From an uncultured Bizionia sp. (GTDB taxonomy: Bacteria; Bacteroidota; Bacteroidia; Flavobacteriales; Flavobacteriaceae): a stretch of DNA of 64,000 nucleotides. Location: contig CANMCF010000002.1 of NCBI GenBank assembly GCA_947496215.1, positions 186,001 through 250,000 on the forward strand. Direction: 5' to 3'. Below are positions 45,389-55,296 of this stretch, piece by piece (the first letter of the stretch is position 1; every line of letters begins with the position of its first letter). Made by a program: the position numbers and the translations under genes. The notes below the pieces were generated by a model. It was not told where the DNA came from. It saw only the letters and a program-made list of their open reading frames with translations, and did no database searches.

Positions 45389-45928
45389 ATGGGATTTAAA
45401 TTTTATAGACGCATAAAATTAGGAAAGGGATTGGGCTTAAATGTAAGCAAATCTGGAATACGACCTAGTTACAGAAACAAGCGAGGATCCATAAACAGTA
45501 AAGGATATTCCATTAGAACCGGCATTCCTGGACTGTCATATGGCAAGAGCTTTGGGAAGCGCAAGAGTGGTGGGTGTGTTGTAGTGTTATTCACCTTCTG
45601 TATTTTAACAATGGCAGTGTTTTCTTGTTCAAAAACGGAAAATGACACAGCAGGATTGGATATGTCATTGGATGTGTCCCCATGTTTTGACACGAATTGT
45701 TCAGATTATACTTCACAAGCTGCTGCACAGCTAGCCTTCGATGCAGATCCAGATTGCAGAGGGGATTTGGATGCGGACAACGATGGGATTGCTTGCGAAG
45801 AACCAGGAAATGGTGTGACCATCTGTCCAACGACATCCAACTGTGGCTGTTCAAATAAATCGAAAGCAGAATGTGAAGCCTCTCCCTGCTGTAGATGGAT
45901 CGTAGGAGAAGGTTGTTATTGCGATTAA
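45389..45928 (+). CDS. DUF4236 + TM + excalibur-like calcium-binding domain protein
   Basis: MGFKFYRRIKLGKGLGLNVSKSGIRPSYRNKRGSINSKGYSIRTGIPGLSY; DADPDCRGDLDADNDGIACEEPG; Cys-rich C-terminus. Confidence 0.75.
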   Translation: MGFKFYRRIKLGKGLGLNVSKSGIRPSYRNKRGSINSKGYSIRTGIPGLSYGKSFGKRKSGGCVVVLFTFCILTMAVFSCSKTENDTAGLDMSLDVSPCFDTNCSDYTSQAAAQLAFDADPDCRGDLDADNDGIACEEPGNGVTICPTTSNCGCSNKSKAECEASPCCRWIVGEGCYCD

Positions 45929-45946
45929 AAAATAAACATAAAACTT

Positions 45947-46996
45947 ATGGAATTACAAAATAAACTAAAGGCCTTGGCAGAGAAGATAAATCAGCTGAGG
46001 GACAAGATAGAAACGGAAGAATCAACAAAACATGCTTTCGTATTGCCTTTCATCAATGCGTTGGGGTACGATACCTTCAACCCATTGGAAGTCGTTCCCG
46101 AATTTACTGCGGACATCGGTTTGAAAAAAGGGGAGAAGGTGGATTATGCGATCTTTCAGAATGAAATCCCCATCCTCATCATAGAATGCAAGCATTGGCA
46201 AGTGAACCTGGATGCTCACAATTCACAATTGTTCCGATATTTCCATACCACCAAGACCCGTTTTGCCCTATTGACGAATGGCATACAATATCGTTTTTAT
46301 ACGGACTTGGATCATACCAACAAAATGGACTCAAAACCGTTTTTCGAGTTTGACATCACAAGGATAAAGGATAATGAAGCTCTTGAGATATCAAAGTTTC
46401 ACAAATCGAATTTCGATGTGGACAAGATAGTCAATAATGCAAGTGCCTTGAAATACACCAAAGAGATAAAGAAATGCATAGCAGAAGAGTTGGTAACACC
46501 TTCTTATGACTTTACTAGGCTTTTTGCGAACAAGGTCTATGATGGGAGATTGACAGAGAAGGTAATGGATGAATTTACAGAATTGGTACACAAGGCCTTC
46601 AACCAGACGATAAATGAAAAAATCAATGATCGATTGAATTCGGCACTGAACAAAGAAGCCGAAAACCAACAAGAAGACCATATTGAAGTGATCGAGGAGG
46701 AAAGCAAGATAGTTACCACAGAAGAAGAACTGGAAGGCTTTAGAATAGTGGTGGCCATCTTACGGCGAAAGTTGGAGGTCAATAGGATCGTACATCGGGA
46801 TACACAATCTTATTTCGGTGTCTTGTTGGATGACAACAATAGAAAACCATTGTGTAGACTACATTTCAATGGCGGGAAAAAGTACTTGGGGCTTTTCGAT
46901 GAGAATAAAAGAGAAACAAGGGAACTTGTCAATGATGTTGATGACATCTATCAGTTTGAAGAGCAGTTGTTGAAAACGATAGATATGTACGAATAA
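45947..46996 (+). CDS. HSDR_N-like restriction-endonuclease-type protein
   Basis: KHAFVLPFINALGYDTFNPLEVVPEFTADIGLKKGEKVDYAIFQNEIPILIIECKHW (PD-D/ExK); no HsdM/HsdS nearby. Confidence 0.8.
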   Translation: MELQNKLKALAEKINQLRDKIETEESTKHAFVLPFINALGYDTFNPLEVVPEFTADIGLKKGEKVDYAIFQNEIPILIIECKHWQVNLDAHNSQLFRYFHTTKTRFALLTNGIQYRFYTDLDHTNKMDSKPFFEFDITRIKDNEALEISKFHKSNFDVDKIVNNASALKYTKEIKKCIAEELVTPSYDFTRLFANKVYDGRLTEKVMDEFTELVHKAFNQTINEKINDRLNSALNKEAENQQEDHIEVIEEESKIVTTEEELEGFRIVVAILRRKLEVNRIVHRDTQSYFGVLLDDNNRKPLCRLHFNGGKKYLGLFDENKRETRELVNDVDDIYQFEEQLLKTIDMYE

Positions 46997-47134
46997 CATT
47001 TCTTTGAAGAGAAGAACCTAATGTCCGTTTTGTCATAATCATGGATCAGGCGTGATACCGAATTTATTAGGGAATCACATAACGGCAGTCAATGCCTATT
47101 GAAAAAGAAATATAAATTTTAAAACAAAGAACAA

Positions 47135-47425
47135 ATGAGCTTAATGGAAAAATCAGACTTACACTACAAGGATTACAAATGGACTGCCATAGAAGGAGAT
47201 GATCCAAAAGTAACAGGGAAACCAGACAGAACCTTTTTAAATAGAAACGAAGGCTATGAAGTATTGTACTTCATAAACAAGCTTTCTGAGATTTTTGGGT
47301 TGAAAAAGATGGCTTCTGCAACAAAGATGGAGAAGATGATAAGAGAAGAACTGCCAGGCAGCATCAGAAGTCAGGAAAACATAAAAAAATGGATAGAAGA
47401 AAATTGGGAGACAAGTAAACTCTAA
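47135..47425 (+). CDS. Small hypothetical protein (96 aa)
   Basis: Intact ORF with an AT-rich upstream region; no recognised family. Confidence 0.55.
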   Translation: MSLMEKSDLHYKDYKWTAIEGDDPKVTGKPDRTFLNRNEGYEVLYFINKLSEIFGLKKMASATKMEKMIREELPGSIRSQENIKKWIEENWETSKL

Positions 47426-47460
47426 AAAACTATAATTTTAAAATTAAGAAAAATCTCACT

Positions 47461-48594
47461 ATGAAACTTAACCAACTCATAAAACTAGTTTTCATGTTCT
47501 TGTCATATCTAGTATTTCCTCAAGAAGTGATGGACGTTGCAAACCTGAACATAAAGCTCTCTTTGGAACAAACAGCAGATCACTATTACACCTTTGATGA
47601 AGGAGATGAAATCATCATAAACTTCAACATGGTAAAAGGGAGGCATATGAAATTGTTTGAAATAACAGCATTGCCATCCAATATCAAGTTGACGGAATTT
47701 AAAGCAAGCAAATTAGAAAACAGAAAGATCAAGGTGACCAAAAAAGGAGTCTACCGTTTTCGTGTGTTCAGCTCCTCCATTACCAATCGTGTTTGTAACT
47801 TGAGAATACAACGAAAACCTTCCAAAGCAGGTAATGCAGACTTCAATACAGATTGGAAATGGAATGTTGTTAAAGACTCAACTTACATACCCTATCAAAT
47901 AGATAGTTTGGTAGGCTATAATACTGTTGAATATAAAGAAATAGTAAAAGAACTTAAAGACACAAAACTTGAAGAGATTATGATATTTGAAAAATCTCAA
48001 AAAGTGCATTCCTATTATAATGGAAATGTTAGTAGAACACATTTGAAAGTAGATTTGCCTCTAGTTGAAAACACAGTTCTTAAAGAAGAAAAATTGCTAG
48101 CTTGGTCTTATTGGATTGGAGTAGGTCAAGAAGGTCAAGAGGCTTACAGAGAAAGTTTGGAATCTATTTCGGGATTAGTTGAAAAAGCGGCATCTATAGA
48201 TTTTAAGACACCCTTAGCTGGTTTAGCCATTGGTGCCGTTTCTAAAATGATTATCCCTCAAACTGGGGAGGATGTTAGTTATTACTTTGTACAAGATTAT
48301 GAAAACATTCAGAAGTTTTATAACAATCAGCAGTTCTTACAATTTGATATGGGGAAAGGACGAGGAGGTTTTGGTAGAAATGATAGATTGAAAAAAGGTA
48401 GTTTTTATATTGGTTTTCATAATGATAATATGACTACTGGCATCGATGTTGATGTAAAGGTTTTGGCAGTCAAGGAAATCAAAACCTACGAAAACGTAAC
48501 CTACGATAGAGAAAAACAAGAACCGCAATATGTGACATTGGACAAGAAAAGATTGGAGGTAAAAGAAACACGTTTTAGAATTCCCGTAGAATGA
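47461..48594 (+). CDS. Secreted hypothetical protein (377 aa)
   Basis: Signal peptide; beta-rich N-terminus (GVYRFRVFSSSITNRVCNLRIQRKP). Confidence 0.65.
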   Translation: MKLNQLIKLVFMFLSYLVFPQEVMDVANLNIKLSLEQTADHYYTFDEGDEIIINFNMVKGRHMKLFEITALPSNIKLTEFKASKLENRKIKVTKKGVYRFRVFSSSITNRVCNLRIQRKPSKAGNADFNTDWKWNVVKDSTYIPYQIDSLVGYNTVEYKEIVKELKDTKLEEIMIFEKSQKVHSYYNGNVSRTHLKVDLPLVENTVLKEEKLLAWSYWIGVGQEGQEAYRESLESISGLVEKAASIDFKTPLAGLAIGAVSKMIIPQTGEDVSYYFVQDYENIQKFYNNQQFLQFDMGKGRGGFGRNDRLKKGSFYIGFHNDNMTTGIDVDVKVLAVKEIKTYENVTYDREKQEPQYVTLDKKRLEVKETRFRIPVE

Positions 48595-48595
48595 T

Positions 48596-48937
48596 ATGAA
48601 ACCTAAGAAACTAAAAAAAACAACGATGGTATTGTCCGTTGTGTTGGCTTTCTTTTTGGGAAGGGAATCCAAAGGTTTCAATGCCTATGAGGAACTGCAA
48701 CCCAATTATGGACAGGAACCATACAAGCCTTATTTTTTGAATGGAAGATATCACGATGGTAAGATTTTAAGACTGGTGGAAAATGACAAGGATACGGTTT
48801 ACCGTTGCGGAAAAAGCAAGATATATCATCCAACATTGAAGCACGGATCATTCAAGATCTGTCGGTCCAGAATCACAACATTGACGGTAGGGGAAGCAAA
48901 ACGATTAGGTATGCGGCGCTGCAAGTGCAGTGATTGA
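48596..48937 (+). CDS. Small hypothetical protein with C-terminal His/Cys motif
   Basis: YRCGKSKIYHPTLKHGSFKICRSRITTLTVGEAKRLGMRRCKCSD; starts 1 nt after the previous stop. Confidence 0.6.
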   Translation: MKPKKLKKTTMVLSVVLAFFLGRESKGFNAYEELQPNYGQEPYKPYFLNGRYHDGKILRLVENDKDTVYRCGKSKIYHPTLKHGSFKICRSRITTLTVGEAKRLGMRRCKCSD

Positions 48938-49449
48938 TTTTTATTTCAGCATCAGTCTTTTTTTGCTTTTTAAATTTTTCGATGAAAAACCTTGAATGGG
49001 AACATTCATTTTCTTCTATCTGCTCGAAGACTTAGCAGCTTGCTGTATTGCGCATCGGTCGAAAATATAAGGAGGTATTTGCTTTGAAGATGGTTTCCAC
49101 TCCCTGTGGCTTTTTCGTTGTGGCAGGAATTTTAAACCAAAGTAGGGTTTGTAATCGTATAATGAGTATAAATCCCATTATGATTGAAAAGTACCAAGGA
49201 TGTATTTATGGTACTCATAAAAGCATAATGACAAATATCCATTGATTATTTAACAATTTTACTTAAAAGCTTATTTTAATAGAAGGGGACTTAATACATT
49301 GAGTCTACCAGACGTTTCCTTTAGAGTAATGCATTTTGAGTGTTGAATTTGTTTCTAGATTATTCGAATGTGTTTGATTTTGTGATAACCATGGTATGAG
49401 TCGTGTTGCGAGTTGATTGAATGGGATGCTAATCTAAAACCCCTTAAAA

Positions 49450-51498
49450 ATGAAAAAAGCATCAAAAATTATTTTAGCGCTCTTGTTTGCGGTCAATTTA
49501 ATTGCAGCACAAGAAGATCAGTATGTACCCGGAACTAATTGTCGTGCCAAAGAAAAAAATGATGAGCACTTCCAAAAGAACCCTGAAGCCTATGGAGAAT
49601 ACCAAGACTTCAATGAATATACACGAAACTTTGTAGACAATGCAAGCAAGTCACAAATGCAAGCGACATATGTAATTCCAGTCGTATTCCATATATATGG
49701 ATCTCCACAAAACGGAGATGTTGTGGATTATGATACCATTGTAAATTCACTCAATCAAGTAAATGAGGAATTTCAAGGGTTAAATGCAGATTATGATACA
49801 GTAGATCCGAATTTTCTTGGAATTCGATCCACACTGGACATTGAATTCAAATTGGCTCAAATAGATCCAAGTGGGAATTGCACTGATGGAGTGGTCTTTC
49901 ATCCAGTTTCATCTGGACATGGCAACTATGGCAGCTCGATAGTGGCTGCGGATTCATGGGATAATTACAAATATATGAACGTATACATTACGGCAGATCT
50001 CTATGGGGATGGAGACCCTTATAACTCAGGTGTGGCTTGGTATCCTGATACGACAATGTCCGATCTGGGAATTGCTCGTGTTGTTTACAATGGACAGTAT
50101 CTAACCGGAAATACCAATCAGGAATTTGCATCTACGTTGACACATGAGTTTGGGCATTGGTTGAATTTGATCCATACTTTCGAAGGAGGCTGTCAGGATG
50201 GTGATCAGGTTGCGGACACACCATCGGAAAACATTGGTGGAGATTGCAATGAAACGGTAGACTGTGGACACAATATAAATTATGAAAATTATATGGGATA
50301 CAATGGCGCTCAAGGGTGCTATAAAATGTTTTCTCAAGGTCAGGTGGATAGAATGTTGGCCGCTTTGACGCATCCTACAAGAGAACCTTTGTGGCAACCT
50401 GATAATTTGACGGTGACAGGAGTAAATGATACAGGTGGAGCTGCCATAGTTGATGCAAATGAATTGTTGGAAGCGTTACCCAATGATGGAAGTTTCGATA
50501 CTGTCATCAATATTACCCTTTCTGATGCCGCTTTTTCAGTAACGGGACCATTAACGGAAGGAACGCATTACAATGAGACATTACCGGCGGGTTTAAGCAC
50601 AATGGTAAATGTTGTTGACAATACACAGGCAACCATAACCATCGAAGGAAATGCAATTGATCATGGCTTAGGTACGGTCAATGCCTCCATAGACTTGCTT
50701 GGAGCTTCAATTGTCGGAGGCATCTCAAGTTTGCGATGTTCTTCCATAGGCTGGAGTTTGAAGTTTTATGACCCATATAAAATCGAATATGTGGATATCG
50801 ACGACATTACTGTGAATGCAACGAATACATGGGTGTATTTTGACGTCTCAGAAGGGGATGCCACCGGTTTCGGAGCTTGGTACGATAGCGGGAAATTAAG
50901 AGTAGAGACCTATCAAAAACCATTGGTTTCCGAGGGGCAAACGAGAAACATTACCTTGTTGCCATTCAATACCCTCGTTAGTACAGCAAGCAATTGGGTT
51001 GATGGTGGAGCCTACCCTGACGAGCATGACCTTAGAACTGAAACCTACACCGTTTGGGATGATCAAGAAGCTTATTTTGGTTTTTCCGTGGATATAGATG
51101 GAAGGCCTATTTATGGCTGGTTTAGAGCGCGTGTCAATGCAAGCGGGACAGAATATACGATATTCGATTATGCATACAATACTGAACCCTATGGAGATAT
51201 TTACACTGGACAAGAAGTGCTTTCTACAATAGATTTGTCGGAAAACGATTTCGGCATTAAAATATATCCTAATCCTTTTGGCAATGGATTTAGCATAGAC
51301 AAGGGAAGTTTGCTCAATGAAGGTGTTCGTGTGACCATCCATACTGTTTTGGGACAAATTGTCTATGAGGAAGAGTTTGATGATATAACCGACAACACAA
51401 TTTCGATAAACAATGTTATTGATGCAGCTGGAGTATATTTTGTTAAAGTTGTTTCAGATGCTGAAAAGACGATTACCAAAAAGATAATAAAGAAATAG
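49450..51498 (+). CDS. Secreted M43-type zinc metalloprotease with T9SS sorting domain
   Basis: LTHEFGHWLNLIHTFEGGC; C-terminal IKIYPNPFGNGFSI...GVYFVKVVSDAEKTITKKIIKK. Confidence 0.9.
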   Translation: MKKASKIILALLFAVNLIAAQEDQYVPGTNCRAKEKNDEHFQKNPEAYGEYQDFNEYTRNFVDNASKSQMQATYVIPVVFHIYGSPQNGDVVDYDTIVNSLNQVNEEFQGLNADYDTVDPNFLGIRSTLDIEFKLAQIDPSGNCTDGVVFHPVSSGHGNYGSSIVAADSWDNYKYMNVYITADLYGDGDPYNSGVAWYPDTTMSDLGIARVVYNGQYLTGNTNQEFASTLTHEFGHWLNLIHTFEGGCQDGDQVADTPSENIGGDCNETVDCGHNINYENYMGYNGAQGCYKMFSQGQVDRMLAALTHPTREPLWQPDNLTVTGVNDTGGAAIVDANELLEALPNDGSFDTVINITLSDAAFSVTGPLTEGTHYNETLPAGLSTMVNVVDNTQATITIEGNAIDHGLGTVNASIDLLGASIVGGISSLRCSSIGWSLKFYDPYKIEYVDIDDITVNATNTWVYFDVSEGDATGFGAWYDSGKLRVETYQKPLVSEGQTRNITLLPFNTLVSTASNWVDGGAYPDEHDLRTETYTVWDDQEAYFGFSVDIDGRPIYGWFRARVNASGTEYTIFDYAYNTEPYGDIYTGQEVLSTIDLSENDFGIKIYPNPFGNGFSIDKGSLLNEGVRVTIHTVLGQIVYEEEFDDITDNTISINNVIDAAGVYFVKVVSDAEKTITKKIIKK

Positions 51499-51592
51499 TG
51501 ATAGCGTATTTTTGAAAGCATCGATAATGGAGTGGGATAATTCCCATTGAGTGAATTATTCTGCTCTTTATCATTTAGAAATCATACAAATG

Positions 51593-52984
51593 TCATTGTG
51601 GTTTCAATCTTGTCCTTTCAATAAAAAATACCTCCCAGATGAAAAAACCATAGACGACGGCATATTCCAAGCCTATAATCCATAGGTTTTCAGTATGGTC
51701 AGAATTGGCATAGGCCAAATAACTTATGATGCCTATGAAACTCCAAACCAAAGGAAACCTATAGTTTGTAAATACACTTAAGGCCAATATCGTTGCAACG
51801 TACCAAGGATGTACGGTCGTACTCATGAAAAGATAGAATGTAAAGGCAAATAGCATTGCTACAATCAATTTTTTAGTTGTCTGATTCTTTCTAAAAAGAG
51901 CCATAGATACCACAAACAAGAATGTTAGGATGGGAAGTACCTTGCCGATGATGGCAATTTCGTTCCAGCCCCTAAACCAATATCCAACAGTTCTTGCCAA
52001 ATAATAGACACTGGCATTGAATTCAAAATTCACAAACCAGAGACCAACGGTCTTCGAATAGTTGTCTATGAATTCGGAAGAGAAAAAAGGAACGAACAAC
52101 AACAATGTGGAAACCCCAACTATGGAGTAAAAGACAATCAATCTTTTCATTCCCGATTTGGTGGTCTTCCATTTTCCATCTTTGTTTTCATTGGCGACGA
52201 ACCACCAAAAGAACAAAGGTAAAAACATCAATGGAACCAGCTTGGTCGCTATGGAAAATGCAAAGACGACCGCTGCCCATTTCCAACGTCCAGAATGTAG
52301 TAGATATAGGCTCCACACCAGGAAGAAGATCATGACCCCTTCAAAGTGGAGATTGCCGGTTAGCTCAATGATGATGAAAGGATTCAAAACGTACCAGAAC
52401 ACATTGGAAATAGGGAGCTTTAGCTTCTCCAAGAGTTTTTTTCCATAATACAAGGTTCCAAAGTCGGCAGCAATGATGATAAGTCGTAATACCATTGCGG
52501 AACCTAAGATGCTTTTTCCTGCAAACAAGGCAGCAATGGAAAAGCACAATTGATTTATTGGCGGGTAATTCGTGAAATGGCTGGCATTCAAACTTTGCAT
52601 CCCGACATATAATTCTTGGGCTTGGTGAACAGGGAATTTGCCGATGCTTATAAAGGACTCGGGAGTATGCAAATAGGGATTTATCCCTTGCAAGATCATA
52701 CGACCGTCCCAAAGAAAACGATAGAAGTCCTGTGACAGATTGGGGATGGCAAAGATGAAAACGACTCTAAACAAAAAGGCGACAATGGTCAAAAGCTTGA
52801 AATTGGCCTTTGCTACTTGCATCAATTTGTAAAATAGAAAGAAGAGGGCTGTGTAGAGTGCAATGAGTTTTACATGGTCGGTTCGGGTTAAATCATATGC
52901 AAATGAACCATAAAACAGAACGCTAGTCAATGTCAATAGCATTGGAATCTTGTGGAGTCTCAAAAATGTAGTGTTTATAAACAT
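51593..52984 (-). CDS. Multi-TM glycosyltransferase (GT87/mannosyltransferase-like)
   Basis: LSQDFYRFLWDGRMILQGINPYLHTPESF; FSIATKLVPLMFLPLFFWW; many TM segments. Confidence 0.8.
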   Translation of the reverse strand: MFINTTFLRLHKIPMLLTLTSVLFYGSFAYDLTRTDHVKLIALYTALFFLFYKLMQVAKANFKLLTIVAFLFRVVFIFAIPNLSQDFYRFLWDGRMILQGINPYLHTPESFISIGKFPVHQAQELYVGMQSLNASHFTNYPPINQLCFSIAALFAGKSILGSAMVLRLIIIAADFGTLYYGKKLLEKLKLPISNVFWYVLNPFIIIELTGNLHFEGVMIFFLVWSLYLLHSGRWKWAAVVFAFSIATKLVPLMFLPLFFWWFVANENKDGKWKTTKSGMKRLIVFYSIVGVSTLLLFVPFFSSEFIDNYSKTVGLWFVNFEFNASVYYLARTVGYWFRGWNEIAIIGKVLPILTFLFVVSMALFRKNQTTKKLIVAMLFAFTFYLFMSTTVHPWYVATILALSVFTNYRFPLVWSFIGIISYLAYANSDHTENLWIIGLEYAVVYGFFIWEVFFIERTRLKPQ

Positions 52985-53116
52985 TGCATTAAGTGATTAC
53001 GACATAATTCGTTCGTTTGTCTGCAAACTCTCTTTAGTTGCAATATGGTACCATGTTTTCACATATGACCAACAAATGACAGGTCATTTTTTAAATCGAA
53101 ACTTGTAGGGCTTAAA

Positions 53117-54607
53117 TTATGCCTTGGAAGTCAGTGATTTGAAAAATACATATCCAAAACCCAAGAACAACATCAAGTGAAAAGGGAACAATCCAAAGTC
53201 ACCACCTTGATCCCCGACAATGAATGCGCTATACATTCCAAATGCGAAATAGATCATTAGCATGCCTTCGAAAACAACATTCAAGGATATGTTCTTCTTC
53301 AAGTATTTATTGCCTTTCCAACTGTCTTTCAGTGTACTTATGTTAAATTTTGGGGTACGGACGAATTCACTACGTTTTCCTATGTGCCCTTCCAGGACGG
53401 CTATGGAGTTGTGTAGGGAGAATCCCATTGCAATGGAGAAGAAGGTAAAGAACAATATGATGTATTGGACAAAGTTCTTGAGGCCACCGCCATACGATCT
53501 TCTATACATGGACCAATAGCATATGAAGAATATGATCGTACTGATCACAAAAAAGCTCATGACATAGAAATAAGGCTTCAAGTGTGCATATTCGTTTTTT
53601 ATGTATAGCATTGGAATACTCAAGATCCCGACGATGAGAACATTCAAGAACATGGTGCTGTTCAATAGGTGTAGAATGCCATGCATTTTGGTCTTTGCGG
53701 AAATGTTCTTGCTGGTGAGTACTTTCCAAAGCATCTTTCTGAAGTTCTCGGCACCCCCTTTGTTCCATCTGAATTGTTGGGAGCGTGCAGCACTTATCAC
53801 CACCGGTAATTCTGCTGGAGTATGCACGTTTTCCAAATATTTGAATTTCCAATTCTTCAATTGTGCCCTGTAACTGAGGTCTAGATCTTCGGTTAGCGTA
53901 TCGCCTTCCCAATTGCCGGCATCTATGATGCATTCCTTGCGCCAAACCCCAGCGGTTCCATTGAAATTCATGAAATGTCCCTTGCTGTTTCTTCCTACTT
54001 GTTCAAGTGTGAAGTGGGCATCCAAGGCAAAAGCTTGAATTTTCGTCAAGATGGAATAGTTTCTGTTGATATGTCCCCAACGCGTTTGTACCACACCAAT
54101 CTCTTCGTCCTTGAAATGTGGGATGGTGCGTTTCAACCAATCGGGTTCAGGTAGGAAGTCGGCATCGAAGATGGCAATGAATTCCCCTTTGGCTATGACC
54201 AAGCCCTCCTTGAGAGCGCCTGCTTTGAAGCCTTGTCTATTGGTACGACAAATGTGAACGATGTCCAATCCGGATTGTTTGAGCTCAAGAATGTGAGAGG
54301 CCGTGCTTTTTACCGTTTCATCTGTGGAGTCATCCAAAACCTGAATTTCCAACTTGTCCTTGGGGTAGTCTATGAGTGCGATGTTTTTCAATAGGCGCTC
54401 CATGACGTACATTTCGTTGAAAACGGGAAGTTGTATGGTCACATACGGGACCTCTTCCGGGTCTGCCAAATCAAATTCCGGGCCTTGATTTTGTTTTTTC
54501 TGAGCAGAGATGTAGTTGAAAAGCAAATTCAACTGCGCCAATGCATACATGAATATGAGTATTAACGCTGTTGAGTAAATGACGATTATGATGGTTTCTA
54601 AGATCAC
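53117..54607 (-). CDS. GT2 family glycosyltransferase (membrane, cellulose-synthase-like)
   Basis: PYVTIQLPVFNEMYVMERLL, IFDADFLPEPDWL, TEDLDLSYRAQLKNWK, QQFRWNKGG. Confidence 0.9.
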   Translation of the reverse strand: MILETIIIVIYSTALILIFMYALAQLNLLFNYISAQKKQNQGPEFDLADPEEVPYVTIQLPVFNEMYVMERLLKNIALIDYPKDKLEIQVLDDSTDETVKSTASHILELKQSGLDIVHICRTNRQGFKAGALKEGLVIAKGEFIAIFDADFLPEPDWLKRTIPHFKDEEIGVVQTRWGHINRNYSILTKIQAFALDAHFTLEQVGRNSKGHFMNFNGTAGVWRKECIIDAGNWEGDTLTEDLDLSYRAQLKNWKFKYLENVHTPAELPVVISAARSQQFRWNKGGAENFRKMLWKVLTSKNISAKTKMHGILHLLNSTMFLNVLIVGILSIPMLYIKNEYAHLKPYFYVMSFFVISTIIFFICYWSMYRRSYGGGLKNFVQYIILFFTFFSIAMGFSLHNSIAVLEGHIGKRSEFVRTPKFNISTLKDSWKGNKYLKKNISLNVVFEGMLMIYFAFGMYSAFIVGDQGGDFGLFPFHLMLFLGFGYVFFKSLTSKA

Positions 54608-55296
54608 TTTTTAAAACTGTATTTAAATATCCAACCTAAAATTTTAAATCCTGCAAATATAGTACCTTTTACGGTACCAGACACTTTAGAAACACCAATT
54701 CTTTGTTTGTACCTTACAGGTATCTCTATATACGATAGATTCTGCTTCAATGCCTTAAGTTGCATCTCCACAGTCCAACCATAAGTCTTGTCTTCCATGT
54801 TCAATGCTAGCAACTTGTCATACCTAATGGCTCTGAATGGGCCCAAGTCTGTGAATTTGGCACCAAAGAACAGCGACATCAAAAATGTGGCGAGCCAATT
54901 GCCAAATACTTGTTGCGGTGTCATGGAGCCCCCTTCTCTTAGTTGTTTGACACGACTTCCTACTACGAAATCGATGTTGTCATCTATTATTGGGGTCACA
55001 AGCTTGGTCAATTCTTCGGGGTAATCGCTATAATCTCCATCCAAGAAGACGATGACATCAGGTTTTTGCTCTTGTTGGGCTATGTAATGCATTCCCTTTA
55101 GACACGCATAACCATAGCCTTTGTTAGTTTCTGTCAATACGGTGGCACCAGCATTTTGTGCATTTTTCACGGTGTCGTCCGTCGAGTTGTTGTTGACCAC
55201 TATGACCTCTTCAGCTATTTTCGGTATGTCTTTTATGACATTGGCTATGGAGTCCTGCTCATTGAAGGCAGGAATGATGACTTTTATTTTGGTCAT
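54604..55296 (-). CDS. GT2 family glycosyltransferase (dolichol-phosphate-mannose-synthase-like)
   Basis: KVIIPAFNEQDSIANVIKDIP, NNNSTDDTVKNAQ, VIFLDGDYSDYPEEL. Confidence 0.9.
   Translation of the reverse strand: MTKIKVIIPAFNEQDSIANVIKDIPKIAEEVIVVNNNSTDDTVKNAQNAGATVLTETNKGYGYACLKGMHYIAQQEQKPDVIVFLDGDYSDYPEELTKLVTPIIDDNIDFVVGSRVKQLREGGSMTPQQVFGNWLATFLMSLFFGAKFTDLGPFRAIRYDKLLALNMEDKTYGWTVEMQLKALKQNLSYIEIPVRYKQRIGVSKVSGTVKGTIFAGFKILGWIFKYSFKK

Noticed and set aside
50896-51357. 153-aa minus-strand ORF
   Set aside because: Antisense to the M43 protease C-terminal region, including its T9SS sorting tail; composition is that of a shadow frame.
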